Of a DNA stretch of 64,000 nucleotides, positions 48,026-59,049 are shown in pieces. Source of the DNA: Megascapheus bottae (taxonomy: Eukaryota > Chordata > Mammalia > Rodentia > Geomyidae). Under the pieces are notes generated by a model, which was not told where the DNA came from, made no database searches, and was given only the letters and a program-made list of their open reading frames with translations. Positions within the stretch are counted from its first letter, which is position 1. The number at the start of each line of letters is the position of its first letter. The stretch lies in NCBI GenBank assembly GCA_024803745.1, contig JANJXV010000154.1, positions 744,001-808,000 of the forward strand, in the 5' to 3' direction. Both the position numbers and the translations under genes were made by a program.

Positions 48026-51000
48026 CTACTGATTATGACGAATGAGGGAAACCCCTGAGCCTAAGTTCCTTTGAGTCTGGCTTACTTCACTTAATATGAT
48101 TTGTTCTAAGTCTTTCCATTTCCTAACAAATGGGGCGATGTCATTCTTTCTGACAGCAGCATAGAATTCCATTGTGTACAAATACCACAACTTGTTGATC
48201 CACTCATCAACTGAGGGACATCTGGGTTGGTTCCATATCTTTGCTATGGTGAATAGTGCTGCAATGAACATTGTTGTGCTAGTGGGTTTAGTATGCCCTT
48301 GTTTCTGGATTGTTGGGTAAATGCCAAGTACTGGAATTGCTGGGTCATAGGGGAGTTGTATGTTTAGCGTTTTGAGGCACTGCCGCACTGCTTTCCATAG
48401 TGGTTGAACGAGTTTGCACTCCCACCAACAGTGTAGTAGTGATCCCTCCTGAACACATCCCCTCCAGCATCTGTTGTCATTCGTTTCCTGATCCTGGCCA
48501 TTCTACCTGGAGTTAGGTGGAATCTTAGACTTGTTTTGATTTGTATTTCTTTTATGACCAGAGATGTTGAGCATTTCTTCATGTGTCTATAGGCCATTTT
48601 TGTTTCTTCTTCAGAGAAGACTCTCTTTAAGTCTTTGGCCCATTTTGTAATGGGATGGGTGTTACTTTGGAGGTTAGTTTTGGAGTGATTCAATTTTTTG
48701 AGTTGTTGATATATTTTACATATGAGGCCTTGTTCCGTTGTTTGGGTGGTGAAGATCTTCTCCCACTCTGTAGGCTTCCTGATTAGTTTACTAGCTATAT
48801 CCGTTGCCATACAAAAGCTCTGCAGTTTAATCCAGTCCCACGTATCCAGCCTTTCTCTGATTTGTTGTGATTCTTTGTCCTTATTAAGAAAGTTTCGACC
48901 TGTACCAAGGAGGCCTAGTGTATCTCCTATTCCTTCCTGTAAACTTTTCAGTGTGTCAGCTTTTACCTGCACGTCTTTGATCCATTTGGAGTTAATTCTA
49001 GTGCAAGGTGACAAAGAAGGATCCAACTTTAGTTTTCTGCAGGTGTTTAACCAGTTCTGCCAGCACAACTTGTTGAAGAGGCTATCTTTCTTCCATTCTA
49101 TTTTTTTGGCTCCCTGGTCAATGATTAGGTGGCCATAGGTCTGTGGTTTAATATCTGGGTCCGCAGTTCTACTCCATTGGACTTCAGGCCTGTTCTTGTG
49201 CCAGTGTCAAGCTGTTTTGAGTATTATAGCTCTGTAATAGAGCCTTAAGTTTGGAATTGAAATTCCTCCAGCGCTGTTCTTTCTGCTAAGAAGTGTTTTT
49301 GCTATACGGGGTCTTTTATTATTCCATATGAAATTTTGAATTGCCTCTTCTATGTCTTTAAAGAATGACATTGGGATGTTGATGGGTATTACATTGAATT
49401 TGTAGATAGCCCTTGGCAAGGTTGTCATTTTCACAATGTTGATTCTTCCAATCCAGGAGCACGAGAGGTTTTTCCATTTCCTTAGTTCTGCTTTAATTTC
49501 CTTTTTTAGGGTTTTAAAGTTTTCATCTAAACGGTCCTTTACATTCTTAGTTAAGCTAATTGCTAGGTACTTTATTTTCTTTGAGGCTATTGTGAAAGGA
49601 TTTTCTTTCCTGATTATTGCCTCGTTCCTCTCAGTGTTGGCGTAAAGTAAGGCAGTTGATCTGTGAGGGTTGATTTTATGGCCTGCTACCCTTCCAAAGC
49701 TTTGAATCAGCTCAAGGAGCTTGGGAGTAGAGTCTATAGGATTCTTTAAATACAGAATCATGTCATCTGCAAAGAGGGATAGTTTTATTTCCTCTTTCCC
49801 TACTTGGATCCCCTTTATGCTTGCTTCTTGCCATATTGCACTGCCTAGGAATTCCAGTACTATGTTAAAAAGGAGTGGAGAGAGTGGGCATCCTTGTCTC
49901 GTTCCTGATTTTAGAGGGAATGGCTTTAGATTTTCACCATTAAGTATAATACTAGCAGTGGGTTTCTCATACACAGCCTTTATTACATTGAGAAATGTTC
50001 CATGGATTCCTAGTTTCTCCACATCTTTTAACATAAAGGGGTTTTGGATCTTGTCAAATGCCTTTTCCGCATCTATTGAGACAATCATGTGATTTTATCC
50101 CTGCTCCTGTTGATGTGTTGAATTATATTAATTGATTTGTGTATGTTGAACCAGCTTTGCCTCCCTGTGATGAATCCAGTTTGATCATAGTGTATTTTTT
50201 TTGATGAGTTGTTGTAGACGGTTGGCCAGTATTTTGTTGAGAAGTTTTGCATCGAGGTTCATCAAAGAAATGGTTCTATTGATCTCTTTCTTTGATGAAT
50301 CTCTGTCTGGTTTGGGGATGAGGGATATGCTGGCTTCACAGAATCAGTTTAGTAAAGAACCTTCATTTTCAATTTCGTTGAAGAGCTTGAGGAGTATTGG
50401 TGTGAGCTCTGCTTTGAAGACCTTATAGAATTCAGCTGTGAATCCATCTGGCCCTGGGCTCTTTTTAAGTGGAAGTTGTCTAATTTCCATTTCTATTTCA
50501 GAGCTTGAAATAGGCCTGTTGAGTTGGGTTAGCTCTTCTTGGTTCAGTGTGTGTTTGTTAATATTGTCTAGGAATTCATCCATTTCTTCTAGATTCTCAA
50601 ATTTGTTGGCGTAAAGGTTTGAGAAGTATTCCCTCATGATATTCTGGATCTTGGTAATTTCTGTCCTGATATTACCATTTTCATCTGCGATTTTGTTTAT
50701 TTCGATATGCTCTCTTCTTTTTTTGGTAAGATTTGCTAAGGGCTTGTCAATTTTGTTAATTCTTTCAAGAACCAACTCCTTGTTTTGTTGATTCTTTCTA
50801 TAGTTTTTTAATTCCAAATCATTTAATTCTGCTTTGATTTTAATAATTTGCTTTCTCCTAATGGGTTTAGGGTTGGTTTGTTGCTCTTTTTCCAGGAGGT
50901 TAAGGTGAGACATTAACTAGTTGTTTTGCCATTTTTCCAACTTGCTGTTGTAGGCACTCCGCGCTATAAATTTTCCTCTGAGTACTGCCTTTGTTGTGTC

Positions 51001-51864
51001 CCTAAGGAGTTGATATTTGTGTGCTCCTTATTGTTAAATTTCATAAGCAGTTGGATATCTGTTCTGATCTCTTCGATTACCCATTGTTTTTGATTCAACA
51101 ATGTGTGGTTCAGTCTCCATGAGTTACAGGGTTTTCTTTGGTGGAGATGTGTGTTCAGCTCCAATTTGATGCCATTATGGTCTGAGAGTGTGCATGGAAT
51201 AATTTCAGTGTTTCTGAATCTGTCCAGGTTTGCTTTATGTCCTAAGATGTGGTCTATTTTGGAAAATGTTCCATGTGCTGCTGAGAAAAACGTATATTCT
51301 GGTGTTACTGGGTGGAATATTCTGCAGATGTCTGTTAGATCTAGTCGGTCTATATAGTTGTTCAGTTCTAAGGTTTCTCTGTTGAGTTTTTGCCTTGTTG
51401 ATCTGTCCATAGGTGAGAGTGGTGTGTTAAGCTCACCAACAATCACTGTATTTCGATCTATGTATGGTTTCAGTGTAAGTAAAGTTTGCTTGATGAAGTT
51501 TGGAGCTCCGGGATTGGGTGTGTAAATATTTAGGATTGTTATGTCTTCCGGGAGGAAAGATCCCTTTAGTAGTATGTAGTAACCTTCTTTGTCTTTTCTT
51601 ACTAATTTTAGTTTGAAGTCTATTGTATCTGATATGAGGATGGCAACTCTAGCCTGTTTATGGGGGCAGTTAGCTTGATAGAGTTTATTCCAACCTCTCA
51701 CTTTCAAAAGATGATTGTTTTTGGGTAAGATGTGTCTCTCGAAGTCAGCAGAACGATGGCTCTTGCTTTTTGATCCAACTAGACAACCTATGCCGTTTAA
51801 TTGGAGAGTTAAGTCCATTGATATTGAGAGTTAGGATTGAGAGATATTTATTAGTTCCTACCAT
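48026..51864 (-). pseudogene. L1 ORF2 of copy f, broken
   Basis: Endonuclease 50,964-51,818 (VGELNT; 'SDHNGIK'). The linker frame 50,344-50,913 is longer (189 codons), because copy f has Leu where the other copies have a TAA in the 'NDLE.KNYRKN' segment. Palm 49,207-50,088 (FADDM). C-terminal 48,364-49,068 and 48,026-48,388. It lacks the TGA of copies d/e in the C-terminus but has the c-f frameshift. Confidence 0.9.
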
Positions 51865-52095
51865 TTTTAAAAGCTTTTAGTAGGGCCTGTGTCTTGACAG
51901 TTCTTGTGGTCCTTAGATGGTATGCTGTTTAGGTGCCGTTTCTTTCCCTATATTGCATTTATTTTGGTTTTCTATGTATAGAGCATCTTTGAGAATTCTC
52001 TGTAGTGTTGGTTTTGTTTCGACATATTGTTGCAGCTTTTCCCTGGAATTGACTGTTTTTATTTTTCCCTCAGTTATGAATGAGAGCTTAGCTGG

Positions 52096-53111
52096 CTACA
52101 GTATTCTTGGTTGGTAGTTATTTGATATAAGGGCATGACATATATGCTTCCAGTCACTTCGTGCTTGCATGGTCTCTGCTGAGAAATCTGGGCTTATTCT
52201 GATTGGTTTGCCTTTGTTGGTTACTGATCCCTTTTCCCTGGCTGCCTTTAGGATCTTTCCTTTCGTTTCTGTTGATCCAGTTCGGATCACAATGTGGCGG
52301 TGGGATGTTCTTTTCTGGTCAGGTCTGTTTGGGGTTCTAAAAGCTTCTCGTATCTGGATGGGCCTGCCCTTCTGGATATTTGGGAAATTCTCTGAGATGA
52401 TTCCCTGAAGTATATTTCCAATACCATTGACCTCTTTCTCCACGCCCTCCTCAATACCAACTAGCCTTAAATGAGGCTTCCTAATTGTATCTTGGACCTC
52501 CTGAAGCGCTCTCTCATATTTCCTCGATTTGGATTGACTCATTTTCTGTTCTTTATAATACCTAAATTATCTTCAGCCACGGAAATTCTCTCCTCTGCAA
52601 TGTCTAACCTGCTATCAAAGCTATCTACTTTATTTTTCATCTCCCTTGCTTCTAATTGCTCACTTTTGATGCCTTGCATCCCTTGTTTTAGATCATGTAT
52701 GGATTTCTTTATCTCCTTGATTTCCTTTTGAGTGGTTAGCTCAGTAGCTTTCTTTTCTTTGGACATTTGCTGGAGTTTGGTCACATTTTTATTTGTGGAT
52801 TCTATGAATTCATCCATCTTTCTTTGAAAAACCTTTATTATGGCCTCCTATTTGACTTCTTCTTTTTCACTTATCACCTTGTTTTTGCTTTCCTCTTGTT
52901 CAGCTATGGCTTCCTCCATTATCCATTTCTTTATATTTTCACATTTTTCATTAATGATGTTTATCAATTGCATTTGTGTAGCACTTTTGAGACTCTCCTC
53001 TAGGTTTGCCAGTGACTGTTCCATTGTCTGTTTACATTGGGTGGGGGATGTTGTTTTTGATTTGACATTTTTCTTGAGTTTCTTGTTCTGCCCATTTGAA
53101 AATGGGAGCAA
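52096..53111 (-). pseudogene. L1 ORF1 of copy f, more damaged
   Basis: The RRM/CTD half (52,096-52,542) is like copy e. The coiled-coil half is split again: 52,539-52,817 begins at 'MDEFIEST', and an in-frame TAG at about 52,850 separates it from 52,848-53,111. A 1-base loss near 53,057 shifts the original start, so the N-terminus reads 'MLPFSNGQNKKLK' from an upstream ATG. Confidence 0.85.
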
Positions 53112-53758
53112 GATTACTACTAAATACGATTATAGTTTTTCAGATATAACCAACCTAGACCTCTGTAGCTGGCAGACACTAGATGTTCACAAGTTTTGAT
53201 TGGTATTATCACTCTCTCTTTTTCTGCACTTACAGACCAGACTAATACAGCCACTGATAAGCGATTTATACCCAAACCAATAAGCCTCTCAATCCAATCT
53301 CTATTGTCTTTAAGTCCCTCTGAGCCTAGAGAATAATTAACCACCTACATATACAATATTGCACAACAGCCATCAAGTGTAGATCCGTGCATTATAAGGG
53401 TTGAAAGATGAGCAGAGGTCCAGAGATAGAAAAAAAGAATGAGAGAGGTCAGGGGAGGTACAAAAGGATTAACGTAGGAGTGTAAGAATATTGTAGTAAT
53501 GAAGAAAAGGTATAGCATAAGGATAACTGACCTAAGTTGGTAAGTAGGTACCATACTTGTGTACAAAGTTTGGAAAGTATTAGAATAATACTTATGTGTT
53601 TCTGCACGACTAGCTCTTAGCCAAACCACTGGCCTCACAGTGGACCATGGGATGGATCTGTTTTTCTTGTCTACATTGAGGGAAAGGGGTATTTCACAAG
53701 ATGCAGAAGCGAAGATTTCAGAAGCAAATGCTGTGAGTGAATTAGCTCGTAAAAAGCA

Positions 53759-53967
53759 TTTTTATTTTCTTTTATCTTTCTGCCAGTCTTGGGGCTTGAA
53801 TTCAGGGCCTGAGCACTGTCCTCAGGTTTTCTCAAGTCAAACCTCTGCCACTTGAGCCACAGTGCCACATCTAGATTTTCTATCTATGTGTTACTGAGCA
53901 ATCAAACCCAGATCTTCATGGATGCTAGGCAAGCACTCTACCACTATGCCAAACTCTCAACCCTGAC
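53759..53967 (-). repeat. SINE-1 of unit U6, ID-dimer
   Basis: Same insertion with private changes near 53,838 ('tcaagtcaaacctctgcc'). Confidence 0.8.
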
Positions 53968-53982
53968 ATAGTAATTATAAAG

Positions 53983-53995
53983 TCATCATCATCAT
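53983..53995. repeat. (ATC)4 tract, unit U6
   Basis: Shortest allele in the array. Confidence 0.85.
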
Positions 53996-54199
53996 ATCCA
54001 AATATCTTTTCTCCCACAAAGAATGAACACTTAACTGTGTCTAATGCTTTTTTTTTTAATTTCACTAATTCTTCTGTGTTTTTCCCTCTTGCATTTTTTA
54101 CACTTGACAGCAAAGCTAATCATCAGGAAAAAATTGATTAGGATACAGAAACCTAATGATATCCTAGTAGATTGACGTCAAAAATATGTGCAAGATGCC

Positions 54200-54392
54200 C
54201 TGTGTGTTTCACCTAGTGGTAGAGTACTTGGTAACAAGCAAAAAGACTCAGGTTTGATTCCTCATTACCACATACATAGAAAACTCTGCAAGTGGTGCTG
54301 TGGCTCGGTGGGACAGCAAAAGCCTAAAGAAAGCCCAAGAACAATGTTCAAACTCTGAGGTCAAGTCCCAAGACTAACAAAAACAAAAAAAA
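54200..54392 (+). repeat. SINE-2 of unit U6, ID-dimer
   Basis: Same insertion, more diverged ('cacctagtggtagagtactt'). Confidence 0.8.
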
Positions 54393-55018
54393 TTCGACAA
54401 GGGGCAAAATGCAGGCAGAGAAGGCACTGTGAAGCAAATGTTTTGTAAAGGATGAGGGCAATATTGACCCTTAAGACTGGATCTTACCTAAGAAAGGCTC
54501 CTTGATCCTGAGACTAGACTAGTAGTGGGGCCTAGTGGAAGACATTGGGATTGGACAAATATGGTGTGCTGTTTACTACATCCACATGTATATTGTGAGA
54601 GTGGAGAAGAGATTCAGCCTCCAGTATGTCTTTGGTGAGGTCTTTTGTGAGCAAGGATCTTTGGTCAGTGGGTCCTGAAAGGTGACCCTGCCTCCCTCAT
54701 AATGGAACAGAAGATGGAAAACTGGTAACCAAGCCACTGTAACTAACAACCAGCTCAAGCCAGCTCACTTGGCCTGTGGCTCAGGAGGAAGAAAGATGTT
54801 GCTGTGCTGTTGCCAAAGGACAGGAAACTAGAGTCTCAGGCATGGAAGTTGTGGATGTCTTACTCGAAGATGTACATGCTAGATCATTGCCAAGCCACAA
54901 ATCCAATATAACAGGCCTTTCTCTAAGAAGAAGGCCAGGAAAATCCAGGGCAACCAGATGAGGTAAATTTCTAAGAAGAAATGTATTTGACCCCATCATC
55001 CTCCCCACACACTACAAC

Positions 55019-57304
55019 TTTCTTTTTTTTCATTTTTTTATTGTAATTAGTGAAAGGGTTAGATGATATTTGCCACATAGAAGGTGCATGAATTCACATA
55101 CATTGATACCCTTTCACATGTCTTGGTACCCATTTCCCTCCAGCTCTACACCCCCCACCAGTCTTGGTTTTCCCCCCTTCCCTATCAAATTTCAAATATC
55201 CAAATACAAATAAATTCAATATATCAGATAACAAAGTGAGATACTATACCAATATGGGATAACCAAGGGACAGCAAACGAGATGAGAGACAACATAGTAC
55301 ATTAAGGACAACAATCATTCATTATATGGCTTTTGTGTCAATATCCTGGAGGTCCTTTCAATTAGCTTCACATTATATGGTCTTATATATGGACTTTTGC
55401 TCTATTGCAAATTTCTGCTAGTAGAGCCCAAGGTTTCTATTGATTATGATAAATGAGGGAAACCACTGAGCCTAAGTTCCTTTGAGTCTGGCTTACTTCA
55501 CTTAATATGATTTGTTCTAAGTCTTTCCATTTCCTAACAAATGGGGCGATGTCATTTTTTCTGACAGCAGCATAGAATTCCCTTGTGTACAAATACCACA
55601 ACTTGTTGATCCACTCATCAACTGAGGGACATCTGGGTTGGTTCCATATCTTTGCTATGGTGAATAGTGCTGCAATGAACATTGTTGTGCTAGTGGGTTT
55701 AGTATGCCCTTGTTTCTGGATTGTTGGGTAAATGCCAAGTAGTGGAATTGCTGGGTCATAGGGGAGTTCTATTTTTTGCCTTTTGAGGCACTGCCACACT
55801 GCTTTCCATACTGGTTGAACGAGTTTGCACTCCCATCAACAGTGTAGTAGTGATCCCTCCTGGCCACATCGCCTCCAGCATCAGTTGTCATTCATTTTCC
55901 TGATCCTGGCCATTCTAACTGGAGTGAGGTGGAATCTTAGAGTTGTGTTGATTTGCATTTCTTTTATGACCAGAGATGTGGAGCATTTCTTCATGTGTCT
56001 ATACGCCATTTTAGTTTCTTCTTCAGAGAAGACTCTCTTAAGTCTTTGGCCCATTTTTAATGGGATGGGTGTTACTTTGGAGGTGAGTTTTGGAGTGGTT
56101 CAATTTTTTGAGTTGTTGATATATTTTAGATATGAGGCCTTTGTCCGTTGTTTGGTTGGTGAAGATCTTCTCCCACTCTGTAGGCTTCCTGATTAGTTTA
56201 CTAGCTATATCCGTTGCCATACAAAAGCTCTGCAGTTTAATGCAGTCCCACTTATCCAGCCTTTCTCTGATTTGTGGTGATTCTTGGTCCTTATTAAGAA
56301 AGTTTCGACCTGTGCCAAGGAGGCCTAGTGTATCTCCTATTCCTTCCTGTAAACTTTTCAGTGTGTCAGCTTTTACCTCCAGGTCTTTGATCCATTTGGA
56401 GTTAATTCTAGTGCAAGGTGACAAAGAAGGATCCAACTTTAGTTTTCTGCAGGTGTTTAACCAGTTCTGCCAGCACAACTTGTTGAAGAGGCTATCTTAC
56501 TTCCATTCTATTTTTTTGGCTCCCTGGTCAAAGATTAGGTGGCCATAGGTCTGTGGTTTAATATCTGGGTCCGCAGTTCTACTCCAATGGACTTCAGGCC
56601 TGTTCTTATGCCAGTACCAAGCTGTTTTGAGAATTATAGCTCTGTAAGAGAGTCTTAAGTTTGGAATTGAAATTCCTCCAGCACTGTTCTTTCTGCTAAG
56701 AAGTATTTTTGCTCTACGGGGTCTTTTATTATTCCATATGAAATTTTGAATTGCCTCTTCTATTTCTTTAAAGAATGACATTGGGATGTTGATTGGTATT
56801 ACACTGAATTTGTAGATAGCCCTTGGCAAGATTGTCATTTTCACAATGTTGATTCTTCCAATCCAGGAGCATGGGAGGTTTTTCCATTTCCTTAGTTCTG
56901 CTTTTATTTCCTTTTTTGTGGTTTTAAAGTTTTCATCTAAACGGTCCTTTACATTCTTAGTTAAGCTAATTGCAAGGTACTTTATTTTCTTTGAGGCTAC
57001 TGTGAAAGGAATTTCTTTCCTGATTATTGCCTCATTCCTCTCACTGTTGGCATAAAGTAAGGTAGTTGATTTGTGAGGGCTCATTTTATGGCCTGTTACC
57101 CTTCCAAATCTTTGAATCAGCTCAAGGAGCTTGGGAGTAGAGTCTATAGGATTCTTTAAATACAGAATCATGTAATCGGCAAAGAGGGATAGTTTTATTT
57201 CCTCTTTCCCTACTTGGATCCCCTTTATGCTTGCTTCTTGCCTTATTGCACTGCCTAGGAATTCTAGTACTATGTTAAAAAGGAGTGGAGGGAGTGGGCA
57301 TCCT
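55019..57304 (-). mobile_element. L1 copy g, truncated in reverse transcriptase
   Basis: A-tail at 55,019, a 3' UTR whose G-rich tract has lost one run, then the ORF2 3' half, ending abruptly at 57,304 after 'agtgggcatcct'. The equivalent base in copy b is about 20,161. Taken alone it resembles an ordinary 5'-truncated L1, but its flanking spacer is array sequence. Confidence 0.9.
55437..57304 (-). pseudogene. L1 ORF2 3' half of copy g
   Basis: Frames 56,497-57,171 (thumb, '[20 protein letters not shown]'), 56,038-56,478 and 55,437-55,799 ('KRQKIELPYDPAIPLLGIYP'). The FADDM segment is partly kept, but 'atgtaatcggc' replaces 'atgtcatcggc' just before it and makes a stop. Copy g has the undeleted sequence where c-f lost one base near the cysteine motif, as does copy b. 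Confidence 0.85.
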
Positions 57305-57344
57305 GAATGCTACCCCCTAGCACTTTAATGCAAAGCTTAGGGTT
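57305..57344. other. Right junction of the array
   Basis: Unique sequence begins at 57,305 ('gaatgctacc'). No direct repeat of the left flank is visible. Confidence 0.6.
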
Positions 57345-57490
57345 GCGGCATTTTAAGCACAATTCAAGGCTCTTTTTTTGCTGGTTAATTAGAGGTAAAA
57401 ATCTTATAGAATTTATTGCGTGGCTGATTTTGAACTGGAATCCTCAGTTCTCAGCTTATCTTGAGTAGCTAGGATTACAGTACTTTTACA
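57345..57490 (-). repeat. SINE fragment, B1-dID type
   Basis: Complement of the B1-like half: 'ctggttaattagaggtaaaa', 'gattttgaactggaatcctc', 'ttgagtagctaggattacag'. Confidence 0.65.
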
Positions 57491-57799
57491 ACATGTATGC
57501 TCATACACATTGCTTCTGATCCACACACTCATTGTTCAATTTAACTAACAAGATGTGAGGAACGATGATTTACTGTAATTTACTAGATGGGATTCTAGTG
57601 ATTATATATTTCCACTTCCACTCTGAAGCCAGGGAAATGTTTCTGGTACATGTTTCAACTATCTCCCAAAGAGGAAATAATATGTGAGTGCGTTTGGTAG
57701 TATTTCAGATAGGAGATGGACTTTGGTGTTTGGAACCTGTTGGGCAGAGTGTATCAGCTGGGCTGTGATAACAGAGATGATGTTACAGACAGTAATATC
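57491..57799. other. Unannotated flank
   Basis: No gene or repeat is recognised. Confidence 0.4.
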
Positions 57800-57890
57800 T
57801 TCATCCCAGACAGACTTAATCCAGATCCTTGGATTTCAGGCCTTGAGTAGATAGAATTACAAGTGTGAGCTGCCACCACCACCTGGTTCA
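57800..57890 (-). repeat. SINE 3'-part fragment
   Basis: 'gatccttggatttcaggcct', 'gagtagatagaattacaagt', 'gtgagctgccaccaccacct': complement of a B1-like end only. Confidence 0.55.
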
Positions 57891-58585
57891 TTTTGGAAAC
57901 CTTAATTGCTTCTCATTTGTCCCTTTCATTTTTTGGAAGATTGATATAAGCTGGCTGATTGTGCATCACAATGAAGTGATTGGCCTCAGGAATTGCAAAT
58001 ATTTGTTTCATCAGCACGGAATGAATGAAGTTGATCTAAACCCTATAGTATTTTCCTTCTGATAAATAGGGAACTTACTTATATCATTTTTCCTTGCCTT
58101 TGCTTTCCCAAAGCAAGCAACATGTTTCTTAAAAACTATACTTCATGAGAATATTATAATTAGAAGCTATCTTCTGCACACTTCAGAATAGTCCTTGCAT
58201 TTATAAACTTATATTACAATATTAGGTAGAAGAATGGTGACTGTTAGTTTCATAACTACTTCATATGTTTTACTCTTTAAGGCTCATTAAGTCAAGAAGG
58301 GATTAAATACATTTATATAATAGTAGAACATAGGTCCTGCTGATTTGATGTGTGTGCAGATGATACACAGATTTATTAGGATTACTCAAAAGTTTTCTTC
58401 AAATTTTCAGTAGTAGACTGCTATGCTAACTGGTAGGTGATAGTAATGATGCTGAAATTCTATGAATCAGCTATGAAGCAGAATTTCAGGGGCGAGTATT
58501 TGCTAGGGACTTAATTTCTAAGACGAATATCAAGAATATTGAACTATAACACCAAATGATGGAGGACTCAGCGTCACATATTGTT
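57891..58585. other. Unannotated flank
   Basis: AT-rich single-copy-like sequence. The short frame at 57,865-58,062 has no domain. No RNA gene is seen. Confidence 0.4.
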
Positions 58586-58589
58586 GTTT

Positions 58590-58802
58590 TATGCAAGTCC
58601 TGGGACTTGAACCCAGGGCCTGGGAACTGTCCTTAAAAATTTTTTTTTGCTTCAGGCTAGTGTTCTACCACTTTATCCACAGCTCCACTTCCAGAATTTT
58701 GGTAATGAACTGTAAATCAGAATATCATGCAATTTGTTTGGGCTGGATTCAAACCTGATTCTGTGTAGATAGGATTCCAAGTGTGAGCGCACAGAGCCTG
58801 GC
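58590..58802 (-). repeat. SINE, B1-dID type
   Basis: 'gggacttgaacccagggcct', 'cttcaggctagtgttctacc', then a B1-like end 'aggattccaagtgtgagc'. Confidence 0.75.
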
Positions 58803-58804
58803 TA

Positions 58805-59045
58805 GTATCATTCATCATTCAAGTCATGGGACTGCAATTCTGCACCTGGGTCTTGTCACTGAGCTTTTCAGCTCAAGACTACTGCCCTATCCCTTGAGCC
58901 ATAGGGCCACTTCTGGGTTTCTGGTGGTTAATTGGAGATAAGAGTCACATGGACTTCAGTGCCCAGGCTGACTTTGAACTGCTATCCTTGGATCCCAGCC
59001 TCTTGAGTAGCTACATTTACAAGTGTGAGCCACCATACCCGGCTA
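58805..59045 (-). repeat. SINE, B1-dID type
   Basis: Lies in tandem with the previous SINE, in the same orientation: 'ttttcagctcaagactactg', 'ggagataagagtcacatgga', 'cctcttgagtagctacattt', 'gtgagccaccatacccggct'. Confidence 0.8.
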
Positions 59046-59049
59046 AATT

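Larger units (their letters stand above)
47608..53344 (-). mobile_element. L1 copy f
   Basis: A-tail at 47,608, 3' UTR with G-rich tract 47,725-47,749, ORF2 48,026-51,864, ORF1 52,096-53,111 and 5' region. Above about 52.75 kb it departs sharply from copies b-e, marking the start of the divergent right edge of the array. Confidence 0.9.
53345..55018. other. Array spacer, unit U6
   Basis: The most divergent spacer: many private substitutions and an ATC tract of only four. SINEs are at the same sites. The 61-codon plus-strand frame (54,776-54,961) is still open. Confidence 0.7.
14369..57304. repeat. Tandem array of 7.4-kb L1-plus-spacer units
   Basis: Anchored on the same base of the L1 endonuclease region, the units are U1 14,369-21,763, U2 21,764-29,165, U3 29,166-36,619, U4 36,620-44,070, U5 44,071-51,516 and U6 51,517-57,304 (partial). 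Lengths are 7,395, 7,402, 7,454, 7,451 and 7,446, then 5,788. Each unit holds a minus-strand L1, a spacer with two SINEs in opposite orientation and an (ATC)n tract, always in the same order and position. Units differ by scattered substitutions and small indels, so they are not simple copies of one read. The left edge lies in L1 endonuclease sequence and the right edge in L1 reverse-transcriptase sequence. This is macrosatellite-like organisation. Confidence 0.95.

Noticed and set aside
17877..53344. Retrotransposition-competent L1
   Set aside because: Every copy has several frameshifts and stops in both ORFs, and the endonuclease Asp is replaced.
14369..57304. CRISPR array or bacterial repeat system
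   Set aside because: The repeats are 7.4-kb units containing L1, and the short repeats are simple microsatellites. There are no spacer/repeat alternations or cas genes.
14369..57304. Array as a pure assembly duplication artefact
   Set aside because: Units differ by many substitutions, private indels and different ATC lengths, so most copies are real. Only the U3/U4 pair is similar enough to keep this open.
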